Positions 35,429 to 44,030 of a stretch of DNA of 64,000 nucleotides are shown piece after piece. Origin of the DNA: SIRX01 sp965214475 (GTDB lineage Bacteria; Actinomycetota; Rubrobacteria; Rubrobacterales; Rubrobacteraceae); contig OZ243953.1 of assembly GCA_965214475.1 (NCBI GenBank), forward strand, positions 372,001 to 436,000. Direction: 5' to 3'. A model generated the notes under the pieces. It ran no database searches. It had not been told where the DNA came from and was given only the letters and a program-made list of their open reading frames with translations. The position numbers were made by a program, and so were the translations under genes. Each line of letters starts with the position of its first letter. Positions within the stretch are counted from its first letter, which is position 1.

Positions 35429-36619
35429 TTAATCTAAGGACTTGGCGGGTAGCTGGCGGTCGATGTAGACGAGCACGAGGGACGACAACACCAGGCTGCC
35501 GCACAAAGTAAAAGCCCAGAAAAATCCGGTCAACGGGATGATGAAGCCGAAGAGGAAGGCTCCGAGTCCTGTTCCGGCGTCGAAGGCGACGTTCCATAGG
35601 GTACTGCCCATGGCGTGCTCGGAATCCGAGACTCTTTTCATGGTCAGGATAAGGGTTGCGTTCTGGAGCAGCCCGAAGCCGGTGCCGAAGAGTGCGGCCC
35701 CGACCAGAAGAGCCAGGCCGCCGAGTGGAAGGCAGATCATACCCAGCGTGCAGGCGAGGAGGCCGGGTACGAGCAGCAGGTGTGGGTCCTGGCGGTCGCC
35801 GAAGCGGCCCGCCCACCACCGCGCTACCGTGGTAGTGAGGCCAAAGATCAAGAGCGCGCCCACGGCGGAGAACAGGCCCGAGCCGGGCGCGGCCAGCGGC
35901 AGAAACGTCAGAACGACCCCCGCTGCCATGGTCGTGGCAGCGAAGACCAGAGAAATGCGCAGGAGGGGGCCACGCATGAGGGCCGCGAAGATCCCCGCTC
36001 CTGACTCCAGGAGATTCTGGGCGGACGACGCCGAGTGCCGGATGACGGGGATCGCCGCCAGCCCGAGGAGCGGGGCGAGGCCGCCGGCTACGAACACCAC
36101 TTCGTAGCCGAACCGTCCCACGAGCCACAGTCCCAGAGGGTTGCAGAAGATGTTCGGTACCGTAATGGCGATGCCGAGTAGTCCCAACGCCTCACCCGTC
36201 CGGCCGGCTGGAACGAGCTTGACGATCAGGGCGACGAAGACCACGGTGACGATGCCAAATCCTACTCCCCGCAGCAGCGTTACCGCGAGTATGGCCTCGA
36301 CGCTCTCTGTAGAGACGTAGAAGAGCGCCGGGACACCCAGGAATAACAAACCGGCCGCGAGCATCCATCCGTAGCCGAGCCACCGCAAGAGGCGGGGCAT
36401 CTGGATCTGGGTCAGGACGGTGGAGAACATAAAGACGCCGGTAGCCAGACCCGCTCCCGAACTCCCCCCGCCGGCTCTCTCCGTGTAGAGCGGCACGACG
36501 GAGAGGAGTAGTTGAAACCCGAGAAAGACGCCGAAGGCCGTGAGGACCAACACCACGACCGGACGAGCCAGCAGCGCTTCCCGTCCAGGTGTCTCAGCCC
36601 GTGTTTCGGATCTCCACAT
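35429..36619 (-). CDS. MFS transporter
   Basis: A 396-residue major facilitator with about 12 hydrophobic helices in two halves. Helix-loop features such as GRFGYEVVFVAGG and WWAGRFGDRQDPH (loop between helices 8 and 9) are typical of efflux or sugar-type MFS proteins. No substrate can be read from the sequence. GAGGG abuts the listed ATG, so a slightly later start is possible. It points toward the XRE operon and is 48 bases from the quinone oxidoreductase gene's 3' end. Confidence 0.85.
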   Translation of the reverse strand: MWRSETRAETPGREALLARPVVVLVLTAFGVFLGFQLLLSVVPLYTERAGGGSSGAGLATGVFMFSTVLTQIQMPRLLRWLGYGWMLAAGLLFLGVPALFYVSTESVEAILAVTLLRGVGFGIVTVVFVALIVKLVPAGRTGEALGLLGIAITVPNIFCNPLGLWLVGRFGYEVVFVAGGLAPLLGLAAIPVIRHSASSAQNLLESGAGIFAALMRGPLLRISLVFAATTMAAGVVLTFLPLAAPGSGLFSAVGALLIFGLTTTVARWWAGRFGDRQDPHLLLVPGLLACTLGMICLPLGGLALLVGAALFGTGFGLLQNATLILTMKRVSDSEHAMGSTLWNVAFDAGTGLGAFLFGFIIPLTGFFWAFTLCGSLVLSSLVLVYIDRQLPAKSLD

Positions 36620-36666
36620 CCCTCTACTGTAACCGGAACAGAGAGTTCCGGCGTTGCGGAGAGAAC

Positions 36667-37683
36667 CTACTCAGGAATACTGAGCAAGATCTTACCCATC
36701 CCTTCGCCCTCTTCCATGTGCCTCAAAGCGTCGGCGGCGTCTTCAAGCGCGAGGGTTTCGTTGATCTTTGGCTTGAGACCGTGCTCGGCGTAGAGGTCGA
36801 GCATTGCGCCAAACTCTTCGGAGGTTCCCATCGCGGTACCCATTACGTCCAGGTGCTTTAAGGCGGCCATTATGGTCATGACTTTCGGGGCCGGTCCCGC
36901 CGTTGCGCCGAAGACGACGATGCGGCCGCCGGGTTTGGCGAGCTGGATGAGCGCGTTGAAGGCGTCGCCGCCGACGCTGTCTATGGAGAGGTCCACGCCG
37001 CCGGCCAGGCTCTTTAGCTCTTTGGACCAGTCCTCGGAGGTGTAGTTGACGCCGCCCTGCGCGCCGAGTTCCTTGGCAATCTCGATCTTCTCGTCGCTGC
37101 TGCTGGTGACGTAGACGTTCGCACCCAAAGCACTCGCGATCTGGACCAGGAACGAAGCGACCCCGCCCCCGACGCCCGGCACCACAACCGTCTCGCCCTC
37201 CTGCACCCCTCCGCGGCTGACGAGCGCCCGGTAAGCGGTCAGCGCGGCGAGCGGAAGTGCGGCGGCCTCTTCGTGGGAAAGGTGGGACGGCTTCGGAAAA
37301 ACATTCTCTGCCGGTACTTTTACGAATTGGGCGAAGGTTCCGTCGTCCGGCAGCCCGAGGATGCGGTAGTCCTTGCCCGGCACGCGGGGATTGTCGCCCC
37401 AGTATAGTGAGGGGTGAATGACGACCTCCTGGCCTTCCTCCGGCCCGTCGGCGCCGTCGCCTTTCGCAGCGACTTCGCCGGAACCATCGGAGCCTGGGAT
37501 GGCGGGCAGGATGTCATCTTTAACGCCGGGGTACTGGCCGTTAGTGGCGAACAGGTCGCGACGGTTGAGGGCGGCGGCCTGGAGCCGGACGACTATTTCG
37601 CCTGAGCCGGGTTCCGGTTCGTCTACCTCTTCGTAGCGGAGTCCGCTGGGTCCTTCGAGTTCGTGCAGTCTTATGGCTTGCAT
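36667..37683 (-). CDS. Zinc-independent quinone oxidoreductase-like MDR alcohol dehydrogenase
   Basis: A 338-residue medium-chain dehydrogenase/reductase. The N-terminal GroES-like domain has LNRRDLFATNGQYP and GSDGSGEVAAKG; the Rossmann domain has VPGVGGGVASFLVQIASALG (about 170-190) with AxxGxxxFxxQ-like spacing. The cysteines of the structural zinc lobe are absent, so it belongs to the zinc-free quinone reductase branch. GGGAGAGG precedes the ATG. Substrate unknown; the neighbouring acyl-CoA genes hint at an enoyl reductase role. Confidence 0.85.
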   Translation of the reverse strand: MQAIRLHELEGPSGLRYEEVDEPEPGSGEIVVRLQAAALNRRDLFATNGQYPGVKDDILPAIPGSDGSGEVAAKGDGADGPEEGQEVVIHPSLYWGDNPRVPGKDYRILGLPDDGTFAQFVKVPAENVFPKPSHLSHEEAAALPLAALTAYRALVSRGGVQEGETVVVPGVGGGVASFLVQIASALGANVYVTSSSDEKIEIAKELGAQGGVNYTSEDWSKELKSLAGGVDLSIDSVGGDAFNALIQLAKPGGRIVVFGATAGPAPKVMTIMAALKHLDVMGTAMGTSEEFGAMLDLYAEHGLKPKINETLALEDAADALRHMEEGEGMGKILLSIPE

Positions 37684-37799
37684 GGTTCCTCTCCCTTCGG
37701 TCGAGAAGCTGCCAGCACGCCGCCTGCGGCGGCTTTCAGCACTTCAGCCTGTCAGCTTATTACGAATGGAGTTTTCGTGCTTTGTGGGAAGCGAGCGGT

Positions 37800-37830
37800 C
37801 CGTAGTCTCGAAACCAAACGAACACTACGG
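37800..37830 (-). promoter_or_regulatory. Inverted repeat upstream of the quinone oxidoreductase
   Basis: CCGTAGT (37800-37806) and ACTACGG (37824-37830) form seven-base arms around 17 bases that themselves contain TTCGTTT/AAACGAA-like parts. It lies about 120 bases before the ATG and might be an operator. No known consensus is assigned. Confidence 0.35.
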
Positions 37831-37857
37831 GCCGGGTGTGACAGCACTGGCCGACAA

Positions 37858-37874
37858 GCTGGAATGCTGACTAG
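37858..37874 (-). repeat. Dispersed CTRGTCAGCRTTYCAGC repeat, copy 2
   Basis: Minus strand reads CTAGTCAGCATTCCAGC. Copies lie at 33557-33573 (CTGGTCAGCGTTTCAGC) and 45217-45233 (CTAGTCAGCATTTCAGC). All three stand just downstream of genes: acyl-CoA dehydrogenase here, aceA and thiolase elsewhere. Confidence 0.6.
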
Positions 37875-37889
37875 CTGACTCGCTAAAAC

Positions 37890-39089
37890 TTATACAAACG
37901 CCGAGATGCCCGTGATGTCGCGGCCTACTAAGAGCGACTGGATCGTGTCCGTTCCTTCGTAGGTGTAGACGATCTCCATGTCCGAGAGATGCCGCGCCAC
38001 ATGGTACTCAAGCAGCACGCCGTTGCCGCCCAGGATGTCGCGGGCGTCGGCGCAGACTTGCTTGGACTTCTTTGCGTTGTTCATTTTGGCGAGCGAGGCC
38101 ATCGGGCCGGTCATCTTGCCCTCTTCCTGGAGCTGGCCGAGCCTGAAGCACAGGAGCTGCATAGCGGTGATCTCCGAGAGCATGTTGGCGAGTTTGTTCT
38201 GGATGATCTGGAAGCTCGCTATGGGCTTGCCGAACTGTACCCGCTCCTTGGAATACTGTACCGCCGCCTCGTAAGCGGCGATGGCGTGACCAATGGCCTC
38301 CCAGGCCACACCGCTGCGCGTAGCCGTGAGCACCTTGTTAGTATCCTTGAAGGAGTTGGCGCCTTCGAGCTTGTTCTCTACGGGAACCCGCACGTCTTCG
38401 AGATATATGTTCGGCTGCCAGACGGCCCGTTTGCCCATCTTACCGGTGATTAGCTCGGTCGTGTAGCCTTCGGGCATGTCGCCGTTCTCGTCCTTCTCGA
38501 TGACGTAACCTTTTACCTGACTGTCTTCGACGTCCCGCGCCCAGATAATGACGATGTCGGCGAAGGAGGCGTTGCCGATCCAACGCTTCTCACCGTTTAG
38601 AACGTACTCGTCGCCGTCACGTCGGGCGGTCGTCTCCAACATTACCGAGTCGGAGCCGTGCTTGGCCTCGGTCAGTCCCCAGGCCCCGATCTTCTCCATC
38701 CTCGCCATCGGCGGTAGCCATTTCTCTTTCTGATCTTCGCTGGCGAGTATGGCGATAGTACCCATGGCAAGCCCCGAATGTACGCCGAAGAAGGTATTGA
38801 AGCTCCCGTCCCCCCGGGCCATCTCTATAGCGACAAGCCCCGCCGCGACGTTGCTCATCCCCGGACACCCATACCCCTCGATGGTACTGCCGGCGAGGTT
38901 CAACTCGGCGAGCTTTGGCACCAGCTCGAACGGAAACTCGGCCTTCTCCCAATACTCGTTGATGACCGGGATGACTTCCCGATCGGCAAAAGACCTTACC
39001 TTGTCCCGTACTTCGCGCTCTTCATCCGTGAGTAGCTCGTCGATCAGATAATAGTCCGTACCCATAGAGGTGGTTACGTCTGCGATCAT
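37890..39089 (-). CDS. Acyl-CoA dehydrogenase
   Basis: A 399-residue FAD enzyme, nearest in look to the glutaryl-CoA dehydrogenase/ACX4 branch. GAWGLTEAKHGSD is the FAD-contact motif, VLNGEKRWIGNASFAD the second, and ARDILGGNGVLLEY the C-terminal signature. The catalytic glutamate is probably in VYTYEGTDTIQSL. The ATG at 39089 has AAGGAGG seven bases upstream; the longer frame to 39227 lacks homology. It runs divergently from the acyl-CoA synthetase across a shared operator-like region and belongs to beta-oxidation. Confidence 0.92.
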   Translation of the reverse strand: MIADVTTSMGTDYYLIDELLTDEEREVRDKVRSFADREVIPVINEYWEKAEFPFELVPKLAELNLAGSTIEGYGCPGMSNVAAGLVAIEMARGDGSFNTFFGVHSGLAMGTIAILASEDQKEKWLPPMARMEKIGAWGLTEAKHGSDSVMLETTARRDGDEYVLNGEKRWIGNASFADIVIIWARDVEDSQVKGYVIEKDENGDMPEGYTTELITGKMGKRAVWQPNIYLEDVRVPVENKLEGANSFKDTNKVLTATRSGVAWEAIGHAIAAYEAAVQYSKERVQFGKPIASFQIIQNKLANMLSEITAMQLLCFRLGQLQEEGKMTGPMASLAKMNNAKKSKQVCADARDILGGNGVLLEYHVARHLSDMEIVYTYEGTDTIQSLLVGRDITGISAFV

Positions 39090-39204
39090 GCCGTCCTCCT
39101 TTTGCACACTGCCGCTTCTCGTCGCGACTCCCTTTACCGTCCAAACTCTAGCACGCCGATAACGGTCGACGCCTAAAAACCTGCTTGCTCCAACAGGCCG
39201 TAAT

Positions 39205-39237
39205 GTTATCATATGGGTGTTAGTCAAAATTGATAAC
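39205..39237 (-). promoter_or_regulatory. Promoter with overlapping inverted repeat, acyl-CoA dehydrogenase
   Basis: GTTATCA (39205-39211) and TGATAAC (39231-39237) are perfect inverted arms 19 bases apart. On the minus strand TTATCA (-35, 39231-39236) and TATGAT (-10, 39208-39213) are separated by exactly 17 bases and lie within these arms, so a dimeric repressor would cover the promoter. The transcript would have a leader of about 110 bases. The same site is just upstream of the divergent synthetase start. Confidence 0.6.
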
Positions 39238-39258
39238 GATGTGTGGGAAAGGGTGAAG

Positions 39259-41070
39259 ATGCAAAACCAACAGGAGCGTAGGGGAGTCGTAGATCGGGCA
39301 GGAAGCTTTAGTAGTTTGGTGGAAGCCGTTCACCGGCACGCCAGGCTGAGAGGTGAGAAGGCGGCGCTCGGGAGGAAAGTCGGCGACGGATGGCAGACTA
39401 TTTCTTACGCGGAGTTCTACAACAGGGTTCGGGATTTCGCCGCTGGCCTCAAGGAGCTTGGTGTAGGCAAGGGGTCGCGGGTCGCGCTTATGGCCCAAAA
39501 CAGGCCTAAGTGGCCGATAGCGGACCTCGCGATACAGAGCCTCGGGGCGGCTACGGTTCCGCTCTACCCGACGCTGGAGCCCGAGCAGGTGTCGCACATC
39601 CTCGGTAACTCCGAGGCCAGCGTTTTTATAGTGGAAGACGCAGAGCTGCTAGGGCGACTACAAGAGGTTCGGGAAAGCATCCAAAACCTTTGTGTGATTG
39701 TTATGCAAGATAGTTTCGGAGATGATGAAGAAACTGTACGAAGGTTCCGGGATGTAGAGAAGGCCGGCGCCGAGAATCCGTTCGGTAGTTGGGAAAGTGG
39801 TTGGCGGCATCTGGAGCGGGACGATGAGGCGACGGTCATCTACACGTCCGGCACGACGGGGTTGCCAAAGGGCGTCGTGCTCACGCACGGGAACATACTC
39901 GCCAACTTAGAGGGCATTCTGGAAGCGTTGCCGGTCTACGAGGACGACGTGTTCCTGTCGTTCCTGCCGCTCTCACACGTCTTCGAGCGGACTTGCGGAC
40001 AGTTCTACGCGCTGAGTGTTGGGGCCATGATCTACTACGCCGAATCCATAGAGAAAGTACCGGAGAACCTGAAGGAGATAAAGCCAACGGTCGTGCCCAG
40101 CGTCCCCCGGCTCTACGAGAAAATGTACGACCGGGTTAGGAGCACAATCTCCGAAGCGCCCACGTTGCGCCGCAAGCTATTCGACGCTGCCATGAACGCC
40201 GGAAAGCGCAAGTACGCCGTGGAGCGCGAAGGTGGAAAGGTCGGACGTGCCCTCGGGTTGCAGCTCAAGCTCTACGATCGGCTCGTCTTCGGCAAACTGC
40301 GGGAGGCCGTCGGCGGACAGGTGCGGTTCTTCGTCTCCGGCGGTGCCAAGCTAAACGCCGAGGTGGGGGAGTTCTTCTACGCGGCGGGCGTCAACATAAT
40401 GGAAGGATACGGGCTCACTGAGACTTCGCCGGTGATCTCCTGCAATCGCCTGGAGAAGCCGCGCTTCGGCACCGTCGGGTTGCCGCTCTCAAACCTGGAG
40501 GTCCGGCTCTCGGAGGACAAGGAGATCCTGGTCCGCGGCCCCAGCATTACCCGCGGATACCTCAACAACGAAGAGGCCAACGCAGAGTCGTTTACCGAAG
40601 ACGGTTTCTTCAGGACCGGCGACATCGGCGAGTTTGACGAGGCCGGATACCTCAGGATCACCGACCGGGCCAAGAACCTCATAGTCCTCAGCACCGGCAA
40701 GAACGTCGCCCCGCAACCTATAGAAACGGCCCTCGTCGCGGCGCCACATATCTCACAGAGCATTGTGCTCGGCGATGGTCGCAAGTACGTCGCGGCGCTT
40801 ATCGTCCCCGACTACGAGGCTGTACGGCGGAGTCTCGACACCGAGGCCCCGGACTCGCAACTCGCTAAAGACGAACGGGTACGAGCCCTGATCGAGGACG
40901 ACATCGAGGCGGCTACCAGAGGCTTCGCGGGCTACGAGCGTCTAAAGCGTTTCGCCTTGCTGCCACGAGAGCTCTCTCAGGAAGAAGGCGAGCTTACGCC
41001 GACGCTCAAGGTGAAGTTGGGCGTCGTGCGCGAGCATTACTCGGAAGTCGTCGAAAAGCTGTATTCTTGA
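39259..41070 (+). CDS. Long-chain acyl-CoA synthetase (FadD15-like)
   Basis: A 603-residue AMP-forming ligase activating fatty acids. P-loop motif YTSGTTGLPKGVVLTHGN (about 212-229), GYGLTETSP, and the hinge FRTGDIGEFDEAGYLRITDR with KNLIVLSTGKNVAP follow the long-chain class. ATG at 39259 is preferred because AAAGGG precedes it; a GTG at 39217 would add 14 residues inside the operator region. It is divergent from acyl-CoA dehydrogenase and upstream of padR and the FadN-type gene, so it supplies substrate for beta-oxidation. Confidence 0.93.
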   Translation: MQNQQERRGVVDRAGSFSSLVEAVHRHARLRGEKAALGRKVGDGWQTISYAEFYNRVRDFAAGLKELGVGKGSRVALMAQNRPKWPIADLAIQSLGAATVPLYPTLEPEQVSHILGNSEASVFIVEDAELLGRLQEVRESIQNLCVIVMQDSFGDDEETVRRFRDVEKAGAENPFGSWESGWRHLERDDEATVIYTSGTTGLPKGVVLTHGNILANLEGILEALPVYEDDVFLSFLPLSHVFERTCGQFYALSVGAMIYYAESIEKVPENLKEIKPTVVPSVPRLYEKMYDRVRSTISEAPTLRRKLFDAAMNAGKRKYAVEREGGKVGRALGLQLKLYDRLVFGKLREAVGGQVRFFVSGGAKLNAEVGEFFYAAGVNIMEGYGLTETSPVISCNRLEKPRFGTVGLPLSNLEVRLSEDKEILVRGPSITRGYLNNEEANAESFTEDGFFRTGDIGEFDEAGYLRITDRAKNLIVLSTGKNVAPQPIETALVAAPHISQSIVLGDGRKYVAALIVPDYEAVRRSLDTEAPDSQLAKDERVRALIEDDIEAATRGFAGYERLKRFALLPRELSQEEGELTPTLKVKLGVVREHYSEVVEKLYS

Positions 41071-41212
41071 CGTTGTTAGCGGTGATGTTGTCAAAAGCTA
41101 TCCGCGGGGAATAATTGTAGGTAGAGTTTGTGCCGACTTCTAATAGAGGAGAAAAGGGGAGATTCAGATAGAGCGTACAGAGGTAACACCGAAAGAGATA
41201 TTCCTGAGTGAA

Positions 41213-41542
41213 GTGAAGTCCAAGAGCATCTTCCCGCTGCTCATACTTCATATGGTCAACAAACAACCCGAGTACGGCAACAGCATCATAAAGGGTGTAA
41301 AAGACATGACCTCGGGTGTAATGAGCGCTTCACCGAATACCGTATACCCGCTGTTGCGGCGGCTAGAAGAGAAAGGATATTTGACCGCTGAGTGGGAGGA
41401 TGCGGATACGCGTACCCGCAGGTTCTACAGCATTACGTCGGCCGGCAAGGATAAGTACGAGGAGATAAAGATCGGCTTCGAGGATCACCTGCTTCGGGTC
41501 AAGACGGCGATCGAAGCGATGCAAGAAGAGATCTACGGTTAG
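41213..41542 (+). CDS. PadR family transcriptional regulator
   Basis: A 109-residue winged-helix regulator. FPLLILHMVNKQPEYGNSII is the first helix pair, SPNTVYPLLRRLEEKGYLTA the recognition part, and RRFYSITSAGKDKYEEIK the wing. GTG at 41213 has a poor RBS, whereas AGAGGAGAAAAGGGGAG (41144-41160) precedes an in-frame extension with only ATT (41162) or ATA (41168) as start, reading IERTEVTPKEIFLSEV. A non-standard start is therefore possible. It lies 28 bases before the FadN-type gene and likely regulates it. Confidence 0.87.
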   Translation: MKSKSIFPLLILHMVNKQPEYGNSIIKGVKDMTSGVMSASPNTVYPLLRRLEEKGYLTAEWEDADTRTRRFYSITSAGKDKYEEIKIGFEDHLLRVKTAIEAMQEEIYG

Positions 41543-41570
41543 TGCGACAAGTTTGCGAAGGGGGATTTAG

Positions 41571-43943
41571 ATGACACAGCAGATAAGAAAAGTAGCAGTC
41601 CTGGGAGCGGGGACGATGGGCGCCGCGATAGCCGCCCACTGCGCCAACGCCGGCCTGGAAGTTGACTTGTTGGATATAGCCCCCGACGACGATTACAACA
41701 ACGCCGTCGTCGAAAAGGGCTACAAGCAGATGAGCAAAGCCCGGCCGGCGGCCTTGATGAGCGCCAAAACAGCGGACCGGATGCGGATCGGCAACTTCGA
41801 GGATCACTTCGACCGGATTGGTGAGGCGGATTGGGTCGTCGAGGTCATCATCGAGAAGCTGGAGCCGAAACAACAGCTCATGGAGCGGGTGGAACAGACG
41901 GCCAAAGAAGACGCCATCATCTCCTCCAACACATCCGGCATCCCGCTACATCAGGTGGCCGAGGGACGTTCGGATAGCTTCAAACGGCGCTTTCTTGGGA
42001 CGCACTTCTTCAACCCGCCGCGGTATTTGAAGCTGTTGGAGATCATTCCGACCGAGGATACTGACGAAGAGATCGTCGAACGGGTACGGAACTTCGGGGA
42101 GCGGGTGCTCGGCAAGGGCGGCGTTATCGCCAAGGACACGCCTAACTTTATCGGGAACCGGATCGGCAGCTTTACCGGGATGCAGTCGGTGAGCTACGCC
42201 CTGGAGAACGGCTACGGTGTCGAAGAGGTGGATGCCATAACGGGACCCCTGATCGGTCACCCAAAGACCGCCACCTTCCGACTGAACGACCAGATCGGCC
42301 TGGACATAGCCGTCGGCGTCGCCGAGAACCTCTACGAAGCGGTCCCGGAAGATGAGTCGCGCGAGCAACTCAAACCTCACCCGAAACTCAAGGAGATGGT
42401 CGAGCACGATCTGCTCGGCAACAAGACCGGAGCGGGCTTCTACAAGCGAGACAAACGCGACGGCAAGACCGTCTTCGACGTCATAGACCTCGAAACCTTC
42501 GAGCATCATCCGGCCGAGAACCCGGAGGTCCCTATAGCCCAAGAGGCCCAGGAACAGGGCGACCTTTCTGCCCGGCTCCGCTTTCTCATGGACAAAGCCG
42601 ACGAGGACCGGCACGCGCAATACTTGCGGGATACCTTGCTGCCGTATATGGCCTACTCCGCGAGGAAAGTACCGGAGATCTCCGACACCCTCGAAGATGT
42701 GGACCACGCGATGGAATGGGGCTTCGGCCACCAGGCCGGCCCGTTCCGCTCCTGGGATCTACTCGGCGTGCAACAGACCGTCGAGCAGATGAAAGGCCTG
42801 AACATCGAGGTCGCCGGCTGGGTGGAGGAGATGCTCGAAAGCGGCAACGAGAGCTTCTACAAGGAAGAAGATGGCCGCGAGCTGGTCTACAGCCCGATCC
42901 AGAAAGACTACGAGCCGGTCCGCGAAGACCCGATGTACATCTCGCTCGACAACCTGCGCGACGAGGGCAAAGAACTGGCGCGAAACGACTCGGCCAGCCT
43001 GCTCGACCTCGGCGATGGCGTACTCTTCTTCGAGTTCCACTCCCGGGGCAATTCCATAGACGGCGCCATGCTGGAGATGGGAAACCGGGCTTTGCAGGAG
43101 ATGGAGCGTGACGACGTGGTCGGGCTCGTTATTGGCAACGAGGGCAGGAACTTCTGTGTCGGGGCGAACCTCGGGGAGGTTGCGCACGCTGTACAGAACG
43201 GAGAGCTGGATCAGGTCGAAGGTACGATAGACGCCCTACACGGCCTACTGATGAACTTCCGCTTCGCCTCCAAGCCGGTCGTAGCGGCCCCGCGCGGCCA
43301 GACGCTCGGCGGAGGGTTGGAGATCTGCCTGCACTCCGACCGTGTAGTAGCCGCCGGTGAAACTTACATGGGCCTCGTCGAGGCCGGAGTTGGCCTGATC
43401 CCGGCTGGTGGCGGCACCAAAGAGTTGGCCCGTCGAATAATCTCGCCGCCACTCCAGGTCGCCTCCGATGCGCCACCGCTGCCGCACCTCCAGAAAGCCT
43501 TCGAGACCATCGCGATGGCGAAGGTTGCCACCAGCGCGCTCGAAGCGCAGGAGATGGGTTTCCTCACAGACAACGACCGGGTGGTAATGAACCCGGATCA
43601 CCTCATCTCCGCCGCCAAACGCGAAGTCCACGACCTCGCCGACGGCTACGCGCCGCCCGAAAGGGGCGAAAACGTCTTCGCCGCCGGCAAGTCCGCCGAA
43701 GCCGCGCTACAGGTAGGTGTACTCACCCTCCAATGGGGCCACTTCGCCAGCGAATACGACGGCGTAATAGCCAACCACGCCGCCCACGTCCTGACCGGCG
43801 GCGGAATATCGCTACCGCAATGGGTCTCAGAGGAGTACCTGCTCAAACTGGAGAAAGAGGCGTTTCTGGAACTGCTGAAGAACGAGAAGACCCACGAGCG
43901 GATAGAGGGAATGCTGAAAACCGGGAAGCCGGTGAGGAACTAG
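41571..43943 (+). CDS. fadN: 3-hydroxyacyl-CoA dehydrogenase/enoyl-CoA hydratase, FadN type
   Basis: A 790-residue bifunctional beta-oxidation enzyme with domain order dehydrogenase then hydratase, as in Bacillus FadN (about 789) and reversed from FadB. The NAD site is VAVLGAGTMGAAIAAHCANA (about 8-27); HFFNPPRYLKLLEII holds the catalytic histidine; two C-terminal dehydrogenase domains follow to about 440. The hydratase domain has NFCVGANLGEV and QTLGGGLEICLHSD. GGGGG lies eight bases before the ATG. The thiolase gene follows, forming a fadNA pair. Confidence 0.94.
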   Translation: MTQQIRKVAVLGAGTMGAAIAAHCANAGLEVDLLDIAPDDDYNNAVVEKGYKQMSKARPAALMSAKTADRMRIGNFEDHFDRIGEADWVVEVIIEKLEPKQQLMERVEQTAKEDAIISSNTSGIPLHQVAEGRSDSFKRRFLGTHFFNPPRYLKLLEIIPTEDTDEEIVERVRNFGERVLGKGGVIAKDTPNFIGNRIGSFTGMQSVSYALENGYGVEEVDAITGPLIGHPKTATFRLNDQIGLDIAVGVAENLYEAVPEDESREQLKPHPKLKEMVEHDLLGNKTGAGFYKRDKRDGKTVFDVIDLETFEHHPAENPEVPIAQEAQEQGDLSARLRFLMDKADEDRHAQYLRDTLLPYMAYSARKVPEISDTLEDVDHAMEWGFGHQAGPFRSWDLLGVQQTVEQMKGLNIEVAGWVEEMLESGNESFYKEEDGRELVYSPIQKDYEPVREDPMYISLDNLRDEGKELARNDSASLLDLGDGVLFFEFHSRGNSIDGAMLEMGNRALQEMERDDVVGLVIGNEGRNFCVGANLGEVAHAVQNGELDQVEGTIDALHGLLMNFRFASKPVVAAPRGQTLGGGLEICLHSDRVVAAGETYMGLVEAGVGLIPAGGGTKELARRIISPPLQVASDAPPLPHLQKAFETIAMAKVATSALEAQEMGFLTDNDRVVMNPDHLISAAKREVHDLADGYAPPERGENVFAAGKSAEAALQVGVLTLQWGHFASEYDGVIANHAAHVLTGGGISLPQWVSEEYLLKLEKEAFLELLKNEKTHERIEGMLKTGKPVRN

Positions 43944-43949
43944 GTAATA

Positions 43950-44000
43950 GGCGTCAGGCAACAGGTACCAGGAAAGGCTCTAAAGCTGAAACCTGACGCC
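43950..44000 (+). repeat. Inverted repeat between fadN and fadA
   Basis: GGCGTCAGG (43950-43958) and CCTGACGCC (43992-44000) are perfect nine-base arms with a 33-base loop. No T tract follows, so it is more likely an mRNA structure or repeat relic than a terminator. Confidence 0.5.
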
Positions 44001-44030
44001 TGAGACCTTTTCGACCGAAGGGAGAACACA

